DNA of 64,000 nucleotides from positions 2,294,001-2,358,000 of the forward strand of contig JAJKFH010003173.1 of the NCBI GenBank assembly GCA_023333565.1, read 5' to 3'. A program made the translations under genes and the position numbers. Under the pieces are notes generated by a model that did not search any database, was not told the origin of the DNA, and saw only the letters and a list, made by a program, of their open reading frames with translations. Shown here piece by piece: positions 39,001-50,568 of the stretch. This DNA is from Puffinus mauretanicus. Taxonomy: Eukaryota; Chordata; Aves; Procellariiformes; Procellariidae. Numbering within the stretch: position 1 is the first letter of the stretch; every line of letters begins with the position of its first letter.

Positions 39001-42000
39001 GCAGCCAACTGCCAAGTATCTCCTTTGTGAGCTCGTTGACGAGCACTCAGACTTTGTGTTCTTTTCCATTAATAGTTTACTAATGAATTTCTTGGCACGT
39101 GTGTTTGAGCAAACAGCCAAATTCAAAGCAACTTTTAGAGATATTTCCAGAAAGTGCATTCAGAACTCACTACCACAAGCGTTCAAAGAGCCATCCTGCT
39201 GTGGAGCAGAGTCACGGGGGGAATAACTGATCCAGAGCTCACCGAGGCAGTTCATACTGAAAATCTCCTGTCTGCTGCTTGTGCATTAGCCACCGTTAGA
39301 GCAGCTGGTGCAGAAGCTATTCCACGATTGATTTTTAAAAGAAGATCTGGCCAGGAAACTCATAAGCTGCTCACAAGCAAGTTTCAAGCCAAGATTTGTC
39401 CAGACAATTATTTTCTGGGAGGCATTTACTCAGTTCTAGCCTTGCCCTAACAAATCCGATATGGTGCCCATGCCATTCCAGCCCGAAAAGGCTGTTGCAG
39501 TCACCAGCCTGTGCTCCAGCATCACACTCTGAAATTCCTGCATCTTACGCTTATGGTTTGTGACTGAACTGGAGCATCTCCCCGAACCTCCTGCACGGAG
39601 AGGAGCGGAGGGAATGTGGGACACCTCATGGGCCTCGTCCACAAGTCCAGAGCTCCCCGGACACCCCGGAGCAGCGTTGCACACGCGGGGTTGTCTCCTC
39701 GCAAGCAGTGCTCTGCAGAGTTAGCTCTCATTAATCCTCATCCACTGCCAGTTGACCGCAACATTAAATTAGCATCTGGTTAAGCATGCACAGGAGCTGC
39801 AGGAGATCCATCAGCGGGAATGAGTCTCCGGTGGCCATAGATCAGCTGCAGAGTATTGGGGACACCGGCTGAGCAGGGAGGACCCACCGCTGCAGCAAGG
39901 ACATCCATGGGGCAATGCCTGGCTGCCCCTCCACGGGGGACATGCAGGACCGTGGCAGGGGGTCCCAATGCTGGTGGGACCTCACAGGCACCCAGCAGTC
40001 ATGTGCCCAAGTTTCCCAGAGGGTTGAGAGGAATCGAGCAGCTCAGTCCCACTGGAGGTACAGGGCTCAAGGAGGACCTGCCACCCCACATCTCACAGGG
40101 GTGGCTCCCCAGGGTGATGACAGCCAGGAGCCACTCGAGGTGGGACAATCCTGTGAAAGGCAGAATGAGATGGACCTGAGATAGTCCTGATAAGTCCTAC
40201 GTGTGTCACCTGCCAGGATATTTAGCAGTGACCAAGCCACGGATGACCCACAGCAACGCACTAGTCCAGGCAGTGGTCACTGCAAGGGGAAGACCAGACT
40301 GTGCCCTTGTCTACACTCCTGCTCCAGAAAGCTGCCCTGGACAGGTCTACAGAACCATACATTCAACCAGAAACCCCATCAGATCCACCTCTGCGGCTGC
40401 TGCAGCGCAGCAGGGCAGGGGGGCACCTGGATGCTGCTGGCAGCTAATGCGCAGCACTGATATTCATTGGGGTTTCTGGTTGCAAAAGAAACACCCTAGA
40501 AAATTGTTCCTGTCTTGTTTCCTCAAAATGTTTTGTAATGATGCTTGCAAGCCATAAAATTTTCACTACTATGATGGTTTTGCCCTCTCATTTCAAGCAG
40601 TGTGTCTCTAAGAATTAGCTGCCTGAATACCTAAAGACCGTCTGTGCTATGAGAGGCTTAGGAATGCACGGCAGGGCATCCTTTGAGTGCTCTGGGCTCC
40701 TGCAGGCTGCTGCCCAAAGTCTGCACCCAGGGCCTCTCAGCTGCTTCCCAGGATTATACAGGAGCAAACATCAGGCCCTTCCCTCCAACCTTCCCAGCTT
40801 CTTCATGATGAAACCTGAAGCCGCAGCCTTGGCTTCTAGCGACGGCAGGTTTCAACATTTGCTTTCTGGAAGAATTTGCACTGGGACTTTAGCAGGAGCG
40901 GTGCAACCCCGGCTGGGATCCTGCAGAAGGAGCGCTCCCCACCGCAGGCAGCCTGGGCTGGCTGACGTCCTCCAGCCTGCACGGCTCGGCGTTGATCTGC
41001 TGTGTCCTTTTGTCCCAGCTCCCGCTCACCCCCCCAGCACGGGAGGGCAGAGCACTGGGGGGATGATGGTTTGCGGTGCCCGGGGAGCCCTTGACACCGG
41101 TCCATCCTGTCACCAAGCCGTGGCGGCTGCCGAGGCATCTGGGGAAGCGAGCGAGCGCTCAGCATGTTAAGCAATGAACATTGTGTCTTATGCCTGCCTG
41201 AAGGCTATTTACACAGTTCCAATTGATTTGTTGTAACCTGTAATTATTTTAGTTGATTTTTTTTTATTTCATGCTCTGTTTGTTTTCACTCTCAGGGAGA
41301 CGAACAATATTTCTCACTGCTGAAGTGATGCTCAATAGGCTGGGGTGGGTGAGGATCTAGCAGAATAGCAGATCGCAGAAATGATGGTCACTCACACGCT
41401 TTCCAGCCACCCCGCGAGCAACAGCTGCTCACTCCCCTGCCCTTCAAGCGGGGTAGCAGAAGCCTGATTCCTTCCTCCTATTCATCTCACACCTATTTTT
41501 ATTCTGCTGATTTTTTATTTTTCTCCTTTCTTCCACAACACCCTTACAACAATAACATGGCATCTTTGCGTGGGAAACCAGTGCTTTCTGCCCATACCAG
41601 AAAAGAGATCATGTAAGGCCAGTACAGCCCAGAGCAAGCCCCACACCCTCGAGGATGGAGGCTGAATGCATCCTCACGAGCAGTCCCAGTTGTTTATTAT
41701 TCAAGCTCCATTAGCAGCTAGAGACAATTCTGTGCTCGCACAGCCCGTGCTGGAGCCGTTCGCTCTCACCTGAGAGCTGTGGGGAAATCCTGGCCGGGAC
41801 TGATCTTCTCGTCCTGGTTTGGGGATAGGTAAACATCAGATTTATTCATTTCCCCGATCCATTTAGTGGGTCACCTTTCTCATTTACCTCGCCTTTTACC
41901 TCTTGGTTTCCTGGGAATGCTCTGCTGGTATTGCAAAGGAAAGGAATTATTATTCAGAAAAGAAGTAGGAGAGATGCTATAAATGTAAAGTGCAAGAGCA

Positions 42001-42192
42001 ACCCTTAATCATCCTCATCATTAGTTAATTGCCGTAGCCTGAGTCCATTCCAAGGAGAACACAGAGTGTTAAATATAGATGTAGAAATTGGATCTATTTT
42101 TGTGATTTTGTGCTCTCTTTGAAACGGATTCTGCCTGCTGCTCTTCTAAGGATGTCAACACCGGGGACTGTCAGAAGAGCGTCAGCCTCGCA
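33061..42192. other. Non-coding, alternating AT-rich and GC-richer patches
   Basis: No exon or RNA gene recognised. AT-rich, enhancer-like patches lie at about 34310-34900, 35390-35570, 36120-36400, 36560-36860, 37880-38060, 39040-39440, 41170-41330 and 41800-42130. GC-richer stretches between them carry only chance frames up to about 170 codons, for example 40649-41170, overlapped by frames on the other strand. A short (ATTT)4 run lies at 36583-36600. Confidence 0.5.
34833..34846 (+). promoter_or_regulatory. RFX X-box palindrome
   Basis: GTGGCCATGGCAAC fits the RFX consensus GTNRCC-N2-RGYAAC at every position. It sits in an AT-rich enhancer-like patch (about 34600-34900), with a further GGTTGCTA half-site-like word about 25 bases upstream. 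RFX factors bind such sites in cilia-related and neural genes; use here is inferred. Confidence 0.5.
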
Positions 42193-42435
42193 GTCAGTGG
42201 GACGTGGGCTCCTACCCAGAGCGTTTGGGAATCTGTTTAGCTAGAGCGATGCCTGACAAATGAATGCAATTAGGATCCTGCTACATTTTGCACTTGGCTT
42301 TTGGGGAAAACCTCTTAAATACCTGGTTCCAACAGTGCCTTGTCCAAAGTCACATCAGGAAATCGGTGGCAGAGCTAGGAGCCGAGTCAAGATCAGCTGA
42401 ATCCTGCCCAATGCTTCAACCATGAGGCAGTTGGT
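42193..42435 (+). mobile_element. Ancient MIR/CORE-SINE-type element, plus orientation
   Basis: The 3' part (42334-42430) reads as the conserved SINE block: GTGCCTTGTCC, then AAAGTCACA, then GGTGGCAGAGCTAGGAG and a run ending near CTTCAACCATGAGG. The 5' part (42193-42240) has CAGTCAGTGGGACGTGGGC, as in related amniote elements, and TTAAATACCT lies between. Without a search the family is given only as MIR/CORE-SINE-type. The copy is heavily diverged and so old. Its counterpart at 52236-52432 faces the other way. Confidence 0.7.
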
Positions 42436-45227
42436 TTCCTCCACATAAGGAACCATTTGCATCTACCTCTTGGGCCTTAGACTAGCAGAAGCCCTTGCTC
42501 TGCCCATTGCACGCTCCCCATTTCCAGAGTCCTTTTTTTCTCCTGTGGTACCTTTGTTCCGTGTCCTCTCTGCATTTTCTCTCTCCCTCCCTCCTTCCTC
42601 CCATTCAATCCACTCCACTAAACATTTCCTTCTCAATTAGGGTCGTGGCACCCATGGAGAGCAGCTGGCCATGGAGCAGAGAAGGTTTGAAACACGTGGA
42701 GTGGCTCTGTCCTCAATTACCTGTCCAGACATTTCTCCAGTCCAGCACTCGTAAAAACGCTTTGCAGTTAACTCCTCCTTTGCAGGGGGCTTTGCAGCAG
42801 CGCTGAGGATGGAGCAAGATGCTTTCGCTCCAGTCCAGGCGCAAGGCGGGGGAGAGCAGAGACCCGTGCCACCCTCCAGCCGCCCAGATTAGAGGAGGCT
42901 GCTGGAGCTAAATCCCTTGGCAGCGCTGGCAGCGGGGACGGTGGCTCCGAGAGATAAAGCCCCAGTTAATGCTTTTTCCCATGGCTGGCAGGGAGGCGGG
43001 TGCCAGGCTCCCCGCGTCTCATCGCCTTAGAGATGGCAGCGTTACCCTTCCCCTGCCATCCTGCTCGGCTCTGAGCCTTGGATGCTTCGGCGTTTGGCCA
43101 CATTCGGGGACAGAGTTGGGACAGAACAGCAAGCGCTGCCTGCTTCTCAGTGTAAGGGAGTGGGGAGACGTGCCTGTCCTTGGGTGGGACCCTCTGCGGG
43201 GTCCCTGGGGCCCGGGATGGGTGCGTGAGTCCCCGAGCATCCAGACATGTCCCCAGCGCTGTTTGAATCCGTGTGCTCATCCAGGTTATAAAGCACGTGT
43301 GACCGATGCGTGTCCACATGGCACCGTGTGCACGTCACAGCGGGTGACACAGGCCACGATCACACTGCAGCGTAGCTGGAGCCAGGGGACGTGCGCGCTT
43401 TGTCCCCGTGCAAACGTGCAGGACTGTCTGGGTGAGCATGAGTGTGCAATTGTGTGGGGGTGTCTGAGCATGTCCAAGCACGCGTGTCCTTGAGCAGAGG
43501 CTCGGGAAAGGAGGATTAAATGCCAAGTGCTCTGCGGAGCTCTGCTGAGGGCTAATGCCTGACGTATTGAACCTGCTGGCCTGTTGACAGATACCTGGGC
43601 TTAGCGGCTTTTCTGCTCTCTAGCAACACTCGTGCAGCGTCTCATTACTAAAAATTGTGCTGCGCTGAGCTTAATTGTGTTCCGGGGCTGAGACCGCAGG
43701 GCCGCTGTGTGTGCACGTGTGCTCCTGTGTGCCTGCTGCCCGTGCAGTCGAGTCTGCACACACGTGTTCATGCGTGTGCAGTCAGGTGCATCTCCCTGGT
43801 GCGGGTGTGTGCACACCTGGGTGCTGGAGACTGCCGGTGCTGTTCCTGGGGCATATAGTTACGTTATATATGTGTGTGGTTCACTCTCTGCAGGGCCCTC
43901 GTGTACGTGTGTGGCCCAAATTAAGGAGAATTAGGGGCTTAATTACCTACCTATCTCCTGGTCCACAGGACTGGTACAAAGAGGAGATGGCCGAATGTGA
44001 CCCCCCGGCAGACATTCAGGCTGAGCTTCAGCAGCAGAGGCTGGGGCCGATCTCCAACACCGACCTCGGATACCCTGGGGCCCCCTTTGTCCTCCCTGCT
44101 CCTCCGTCCAGGGGCTGTGCATCACTTCAAGCCACCCGTAAGAGCAGCCGTTCCACCCACATGTCGTGATTTCCCCGGGTCCCCCTGCAGCAGGCGCTGT
44201 GTCAGGGCATGCTCTTGCAGCCCATCTCCAAAGGGCAGCTACCTATTCCAGGGGGATATTTTCTGCTTTTTACAGATTAACGGATTCACTTGGGTTTGGT
44301 TCCTCTGCTCTGCATCCTTCTTGATCCCAGGTGTTGGGCAAGGTGATTTTCTCCAGCGTTGTCCTTCACCCTGCCATCTCCACCAGCAAAGCAGGAGAAG
44401 AGGCAGAGGAGCTCCCACAGGGCTGGGGGAAGCAGAGACGAGGAGCAAGCATGGCATTGCCAGCAGCAGCACCTCACCAAGATGTGGGGCTGCGGTCGCT
44501 CCATCCCCTCTCAGCTAGCCGTTCCCCACCATAATCCATGTGTTCCCTTTTTTTAGGAGACAGGGGCTCTGTCACCTGCAGGCAGGAGCCGTGCCGTCCC
44601 TCTGCTCCTCTCAGCTGGATCTGGTCCTTCGCAGAAAGGAGGGGAACCGTCCCCACACCTCCCGGCAAAGCCTCGGTCCCTTCGTTTGGATGCCGATGCT
44701 CCCAGAAAAACGTCTGGCAGCGGGGGGGAGATTGGGCAGAGGATCTCGAAGGGGATAGAAAGGGAAAGTCAGAACTTAATAAGACATTAAGACAACAGAT
44801 TCATTAAAAAGTCATTAGTCTCTGTCAGGAGTGGCTTTAATTAACAAATGCCAGGAACTGCAGTACTGTCTTGTTGCTGCCACTGTGCCTCAACAGTATT
44901 GTGACCACCTGAATGCTGCTAATTAAATGCCATTTAAAGCTCCCCCAAACCTGGCAGCAAATTTTCAACACTCTGCCAATTTTTCTCCGCAGCCTCCAAA
45001 TTCACCTCGTTTGTCATTGTCCTCCCCACGCGGGGGGTGGCGTTTCTTGGAAAACCTTCCCTCCCCTCCTCCCCTCCCAAGAAGTGCTTTGTAAAGGTTG
45101 TTTCCATCTTCCAGTCATTTAGCCAAATCCCACACTTCTGTATTTTTTAAGCTGTGGGAGCATTGACACTGCTGTGTGGCAACTTGGAGAGCTGAGCTTT
45201 CAATGAAACATGGACCTGCCGGCTCTT
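42436..45227. other. Non-coding, GC-richer with GT patch
   Basis: No gene supported. The stretch is GC-richer than its left neighbour, includes a GT-rich patch at about 43700-43860 and a weak exon-like segment at 43969-44137 (see findings). An AT-rich patch lies at about 44760-44950. The frames around 42966-43493 and 43675-44170 have no family resemblance. Confidence 0.45.
43700..43860 (+). repeat. GT-rich degenerate patch
   Basis: Interrupted GTGTGTGCACG and GTGCG words, of the same kind as in the larger array near 50.2 kb but without a clear higher-order unit. Alternating purine-pyrimidine sequence of this sort can adopt Z-form DNA. Confidence 0.5.
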
Positions 45228-45325
45228 GGACAAGGTCTAGTTGAAGATGTCCCTGCTCGTTGCAGGGAGGTTGGACTAGATGACCTTTAAAGGTCCCTTC
45301 CAACCCAAACCATTCTATGATTCTA
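45228..45325 (+). mobile_element. CR1 LINE, 3' end fragment
   Basis: About 98 bases match the familiar avian CR1 3' end: GGTTGGACTAGATGACC, then AAAGGTCCCTTCCAACCC and the terminal CATTCTATGATTCTA. CR1 copies are usually truncated at the 5' end, as here, and end in short ATTCTATG-type repeats rather than poly(A). The match is close, so the copy is younger than the SINE remnants. It carries no coding capacity. Confidence 0.9.
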
Positions 45326-46363
45326 GGAAGGTGTTCCTCATCTAAGGCTCCTTCAGCATCATCAGCTCATACCCATCCTTAGCAAGGGAAGGTCCTCGTT
45401 CCTCCTCCCACCCGTGGGTGACAGCTCCAGCTGGGACCCTTGCTCCTGAGCATGCCCCAACACCAGGCAGCTCAGAGCCTGCAGATGCTCCTTGGCCATC
45501 TCAAGGCATCTGTTGATAAGGGATGGGGTTGCTGCTTGGGGCGAAGCTCTGTCAGCTTAATTTATTCCTCTGCATTGCACTTTTACAGAGGCTTCACTCT
45601 CAGAGCTGCATCAGTGGAAAATAAACCGAGGTGCCCGTCTGCCAGCCGCCCCCCACCCCAGCGCCTTTTGTAGACGGGCTCTGAGTGCAGCTGCTTCCAT
45701 TTCGAGCAGAGGCCCCGGGGGGCTGTCAGCCGTGGGCAGGGGAAGTCCAGTCAAGCTGATAACCTGAAATAGCTGAGCGGGTCACCATCTGGAGCAGCAC
45801 GGCTCGCCCAGGAATACCCAGGAAAACAAAAGCTGCTCGAAGCAATAAAAGAAGGGCAGCAAAGCCCTTTGGAGATGGGGTCAAAGCAGGAGAACTTGTG
45901 TCCAAGAGCTGAGGAAAGGGGTCTGCATCCAGATGTCCTCTCCTCCCTTTCCCTGTAACCAGCTGCATCCAAACCCCAGCTCTCCTCTCCCTCTTGTCCC
46001 TGGGAAGCCCGGGGCTGAGGAGAAGGAAGGCATCGCCATGGCCCTTTCTTGGCTTCTCATCGTCTGGTGAGACCAGTGCTGGTCTGACCGTGAGCCGCCT
46101 CGCAGGAGATATGGGGCCCCTTTGAGCAAAGCACTGCTCAGGCTCCCAGCTCTACCAGCTTGGAGTTTGTACCCAGAACATTTCCATTTGTAAGTACAAG
46201 AGCTCCTCCTAAACCACCTGGAGCTCCTTGGCTCTGGCCACCTTTCCCTCGCTCGCTCCCTCCCGTCATTTCCTCTCTGTTCCGTCTGTTCCTTGAGTAA
46301 TGGGATTTCTTTGTACAATTTCAGGAGCCTTAATACTTCATACTGACCTCTATTGGCAAAAGC

Positions 46364-46378
46364 AAATCAAATCAAATC
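46364..46378 (+). repeat. Short (AAATC)3 repeat
   Basis: Three exact AAATC units, with partial units on both sides. Too short to be more than a minor microsatellite. Confidence 0.7.
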
Positions 46379-48961
46379 AATTTAACCACAGGCTCCTGAT
46401 TTCCTTGAGTTTTTCTTTGCTCGTATTGTCCTTAACGTTTCCCGTGATTCTTTGATCCGGCAATCAAAGGGATCCCTTTAGCTGCACACACACTCGGGGA
46501 CGTCGGCAAACACGCGATCCATAAAACATACAGCATCCTCTGGGATTTACATAACAGTGACACTGAAGGCATCAAAAAGAATCGGTTATTACTTAGGAGC
46601 AATTACGGCAATGGCTCCTATAACGGGGGAGGAGGCTGGCAGCTGACAGCGGGTGACACGGGCTGGTAAACACTCGGGTCTCTCCCAGCTCTAGAAGTGA
46701 CACTCGTTCTGTTTTACACCTCGCCAAGAACTTCCCAGCTACCGGCAACTCCAAACCTCCCCACGGTCCCCTTGTTTTCCATAGCTTGAGTGACAGCAGA
46801 TTTGCAGAGAGACATCTGGAACGAGCTCGGCTCCGCATCAAGCATCTTTAATTTCTGCAAGCGCCGTCAGCCCGGCGCTGAGCCCCAGAGGCAGAGGACA
46901 CCGACCGAGTCTTTGTGAAGGGGCTTGCAGCTGGATGCGGCTCAAAGCGATGCTCTGATGCTCCAGCAAGGGAGCGAGGGAGGTGGCGTGAAAGACCATA
47001 AATCAGAGTATCATTCAATCACCTCTCTTGGATTTGGGAAATGGCTTTGGAAAGCGTTCCTAGCAGACAGCCATCCAGCAGCAACTCAGGCCCCGCAGGC
47101 AGATCTAGGGCCCAATCCAAATCTATCCAGACATCAAAATTAACTAGTTAAAGAAGCCTAAACCTGTATTGCATGTGCCAGCTTTAGCAACGTGGCCTCG
47201 TGGTGCCAGAGAGTTGTAGATCTGTGGGAGATTTGGGGCTACAGGGTATCTGAGAAGGCAAATGGCAAATAAACCAGTCAAAACTCAACATTTTTTGTTA
47301 GAGTTCACACTTCTGAACTCTTTTCTTTGGTAAAGAAGCTTTCCAGAGCTAGGCAGGTGACTTACAAACATGCCTTTAATTTTATGCCTTATCTTCCGTG
47401 ATGTGCGTTCCCATGCCACCCAGCGCGGGGCTGAGCTCCCACACTCGTTTCCCTTGTGTCCGCAGCCCGCTGATAGCCCTTAGCCCAGAAGCAAGGCTCA
47501 CTTTCACCCAGCCAAAACAAAACCGAAGATAAATAATCCGAGAATTTGTAGATGCTTGATTGTCATGGCAACCCCGCAGCCCTCCTCCTCCTGAGCTGCC
47601 TGCCAGGTCGGGGAGCTGGCTGCAGCTCCAGCGGGGAGCATTTCCCCCAGCTCCCATCTGCTTCACAGGGCTGCAATCCCACCCGTTTCCCTGGATCAGC
47701 CCTGGCCCCGTGTCCAGCTCACACTGCCGCTGGGTTTTGTCCCTGTTGTCACTGCCATGCCCAAGCCTGATGGCACTAGAGCAGCCCTGGGGTGGCTTTA
47801 AGGCAGCTGTGACTGTCACCAGCACCCCACACTCTGCCTTGTGCTCAGCCCAGCTGCCTCCATTGCCAGGAGCTGGGAGCAGAGCGGGGGCAAAGGGCTC
47901 ATCCTGCCCGACCTGGGGAGATATCAGCTCCCCTGAGATATGTCAAAGCAGCATGGATATGTTTTCGTGCACCAAAAAAAACAGGTCCCAGGTTTTCTCT
48001 CCCTGCTTTGCACATGCAGAATGTGCATTATTCTCCCTGCTCGGTCCTCTTAATTCTGATGGGTTTTGCCTTCCAGCAATGCAGCGCTTAAGCCGGCTCA
48101 CAACGGGCAGGGAGAGTGATTGCAGTTCACTGGCATTAATGGGAATTGAGATCAAAGAAACTGGTGAGCCCTGGTCCTGGGGGAGCTGGGGTGCAGCTCA
48201 GAGGTGATGCAGGGGTCCAATCCTGTCTCCAGCAAAGGTATCCAGGTCTGTGCCCAGCTGAAGCAGGGTCAGGCCCTGCTAAGTGCTCCTGCTCCTCCGT
48301 GAGGGTCTGAGCCAGCTGCGGCTTTGCTGTGGCATCGCGGCCTCCGGGAAGAGATGCTTCGAAGCCCTCCTCTAAGGCAGCGCTGGCGCTCGGGGATTTA
48401 ATTGCACGCTTGGTATTCTGTTCAGTTTGAGACCAGGTATTATTTATAAAAATAGAAAGCAGGAGAAACAGGAAGGGAACAAAAATATCAAAGGGCTCTT
48501 GAATTTTCATGCTGCGTGTGAGCAAGCAGCATTTTGGATCAGATCACAGCCCGGTGCTCCTGGGAGGGCACTGCTGCAGGGAGCTGAGCCCCACGGGCAC
48601 TGCACTAATGGGGGTCCACGGGCCAAATCCTGTGCACGGAGCAGCCCAGGCTCTTGAGCAGGACTCATTGCACTTTGCAAAGCAGCTGAGGCTTAAGCTT
48701 CACCCCGAGTCCCTGCACACAGGGCTGCAGCCAGCAAGCTGTGGGGAGAGGGACTGAGCGCTGGCTGCCGCCGCGGGGAGAAGGGACAACGTGGTGGCTT
48801 TCAGCTGTGCTGCCGGGTGCCTGCTCGCGTGGCCGTTCTGGGTGGCCTCATCCTGCGAGGACTCAGCCCCTGGGGTGCTGCAGGAGCCGGCAGGGCAGGC
48901 GGGGCTCACTGCCTGCCCACACTGCTCCCTTGCATGCCGGAGCCGGGGCCGCAGCGAGGCA

Positions 48962-48983
48962 GAGGACGAGGACGAGGACGAGG
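48962..48983 (+). repeat. (GAGGAC)3.7 hexanucleotide repeat
   Basis: Three full GAGGAC units and a partial fourth. In the frame that reads Glu-Asp it gives an acidic run inside a short plus-strand frame, but no gene is supported there. Confidence 0.8.
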
Positions 48984-49199
48984 GCTGCTCATAGATGAGT
49001 CATTTGCAGTGATTAAAAAGGGCTCTTCTTTTTTTTTTGTAAAGGAGCCGTGGAAGGATGCCAGTGAACATAACCTCTGTGACTGCTGGAGGAATCATTC
49101 TGGGGAGGAATTAGCAGCACAATATTAGTTGCAGGCAAAGAACTTAATTAGCAGATTCAGTAGAGATTCCAATTAAAAAAAATAAAATGGAAAGAAAGC

Positions 49200-49520
49200 C
49201 CTGCGCTTGCCTCCCGGCTCTTCTGGGGACGAGGCGGTGCGGAGGGGGACGGCACCCCTGCACCGGCTCCTGGAACGCCTCTGATAAGGGGCCCCGCAGG
49301 AGCCGGGAGGGAGAGGCTGACGGGATTAGGGAGGCTGGGGAGCCGTGACCGGAGCCCGTGGCGATGGCTAATGAGGGATCTGTTTCGGAGAAGGAGGCAG
49401 CGCTGCGGGGTCACAACGCGGCAAGGCGGGGGCAGCCCGGTGAGCTCTCTTTGCTGGCACGGCAGCGGGCGCAGGGTCTGCCGGGGGTCCTGCCTGCGAG
49501 GGCAGAGGCGATGGGATTTC
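49200..49520 (+). promoter_or_regulatory. CpG-rich block with a possible first exon
   Basis: CpG density rises clearly over about 320 bases. Within it an ATG at 49364, in a fair Kozak context (GCGATGG), opens a short plus-strand frame that reaches a donor-like CCCG|GTGAGC at 49439/49440. This arrangement could be a first coding exon, but the peptide (starting MANEGSVSEKEAAL) is not one I recognise and no second exon is seen. A minus-strand frame of 257 codons overlaps it and is also unrecognised. Could be only a small GC-rich block. Confidence 0.25.
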
Positions 49521-49798
49521 CAGCCCCAGCACCCAGCATCTCCCAGCTTTAACATCCCCACCCGTGCTGGGCTCTTCGGAGGCACCCCCAGCTCCCCTCG
49601 CACCTCCTGCACCCCTCGGCTCGGCATCGCTGCCCCACTTCTCGCTCCTGCCTTGGCTCTTACAGCAGCAAACCCCGGGGGCCAAATATTCATCTCCCGC
49701 CACGCGCCGCTCGCCCCAGCGGGAGGCCGGCCCCAGCCGGAGCTACCCCAAATAATTAGTTCCTTTGCTGGAAGCTGCGCTGGGGAAAAAAAGGATGC

Positions 49799-49815
49799 TT
49801 TTTTTTTTTTTTTTT
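49799..49815 (+). repeat. T17 homopolymer
   Basis: Seventeen T in a row. On the minus strand this is a poly(A) run, but no retroelement sequence is recognisable next to it. Confidence 0.9.
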
Positions 49816-50100
49816 GAAATGCCAGTAATGAGCCACTCTCTGGTGACCTGGGGCGGGGACAGCCCCGGCGGGCATCCCAACAGCAGCGACACAGAGTGCG
49901 TGTGCGAACGGTCCGGCACCAGAGAAACAAATAACGGCTACATCTCCTAACCGCAGCCTTCGCCTCTGTGGTTTTATTTTATCAGCGCAGACGCCAGCAG
50001 CAGCCGGCTGTTAGTGCTTGTTAGGAGCAAGGAAAGCCGGGAGGGCTGCGGAACCGGCCCTCGGGTGGGAAGAGGAGGCGAAGGGAGAGGGAGAAAAGCT

Positions 50101-50445
50101 CTGTGTGTGCGCGCTCGTGTGCGTGCAGCTGACTGTGCGTGTGTGCATGTGCATGTGAGTGTACATGTGTGTGCACGTGCATCTGAGTGTGCGTGTGTGC
50201 ACGTGCATGTGAGTGTGTGTGTGCGTGCACGTGCAGCTGAGTGTGCGTGTGTGCACGTGCATGTGAGTGTACATGTGTGTGCACGTGCAGCTGAGTGTGC
50301 GTGTGTGTGCACGTGCATGTGAGTGTACATGTGTGTGCACATGCATCTGAGTGTGCGTGTGCGTGCACGTGCATGTGCATGCAGGCGGGTGAGTGCATGA
50401 GCATAGGTGTGTGCAGGTGAGCACACGTGTGTGCGTGCGTGCTGA
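50101..50445 (+). repeat. GT-rich minisatellite with 54-bp higher-order unit
   Basis: The array alternates GTGTGCG, GTGCACGTGCATGTGAG and GTACATGTGTGTGCACGTG blocks. Each unit ends with GCAGCTGA or GCATCTGA, at 50125, 50179, 50233, 50287 and 50343, so the spacings are 54, 54, 54 and 56 bases. A more degenerate GT-rich tail follows to about 50460 and beyond. The 54-base period equals 18 codons, so stop-free frames of 200-300 codons appear on the minus strand here; they are artefacts. The alternating purine-pyrimidine pattern favours Z-DNA. Confidence 0.92.
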
Positions 50446-50554
50446 CCGCGTGTGCGTGCCCGTACGCCCGCCCGCGGGCCTGTGCGCGCGGCTGCAGCGG
50501 CAGCGTGCCTGCGCATGTGCGTGTGCGCGCACAAGGGGAGAGAAGGTGGCTCGC

Positions 50555-50568
50555 GTTGCCATGGAAAC
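50555..50568 (+). promoter_or_regulatory. RFX-like X-box
   Basis: GTTGCCATGGAAAC carries one perfect RFX half-site (GTTGCC) and one near-perfect half (GGAAAC) with the usual two-base spacer. It lies just after the GT array in CpG-containing sequence. Confidence 0.45.

Larger units (their letters stand above)
45326..49195. other. Non-coding, mixed composition
   Basis: No gene supported. AT-rich patches at about 46300-46620 and 47100-47350 alternate with GC-richer sequence. A plus-strand frame of 215 codons (47560-48207) is overlapped by a frame on the opposite strand, lacks a recognisable domain and has no clear splice sites. It also holds an RFX half-site-like word (GTCATGGCAAC, 47562-47572) and two short tandem repeats listed separately. 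Confidence 0.5.

Noticed and set aside
47560..48207. Plus-strand frame of 215 codons.
   Set aside because: No recognised domain, no clear splice context, composition-driven residue use, and an overlapping minus-strand frame.
49157..49930. Minus-strand frame of 257 codons.
   Set aside because: It lies in GC-rich, stop-poor DNA, is opposed by plus-strand frames, shows no domain I recognise, and includes translated T17/A-run sequence as a poly-Lys stretch.
50101..50445. Regular repeats that might suggest a CRISPR array.
   Set aside because: There are no unique spacers; the units are contiguous GT-rich sequence in a vertebrate genome.
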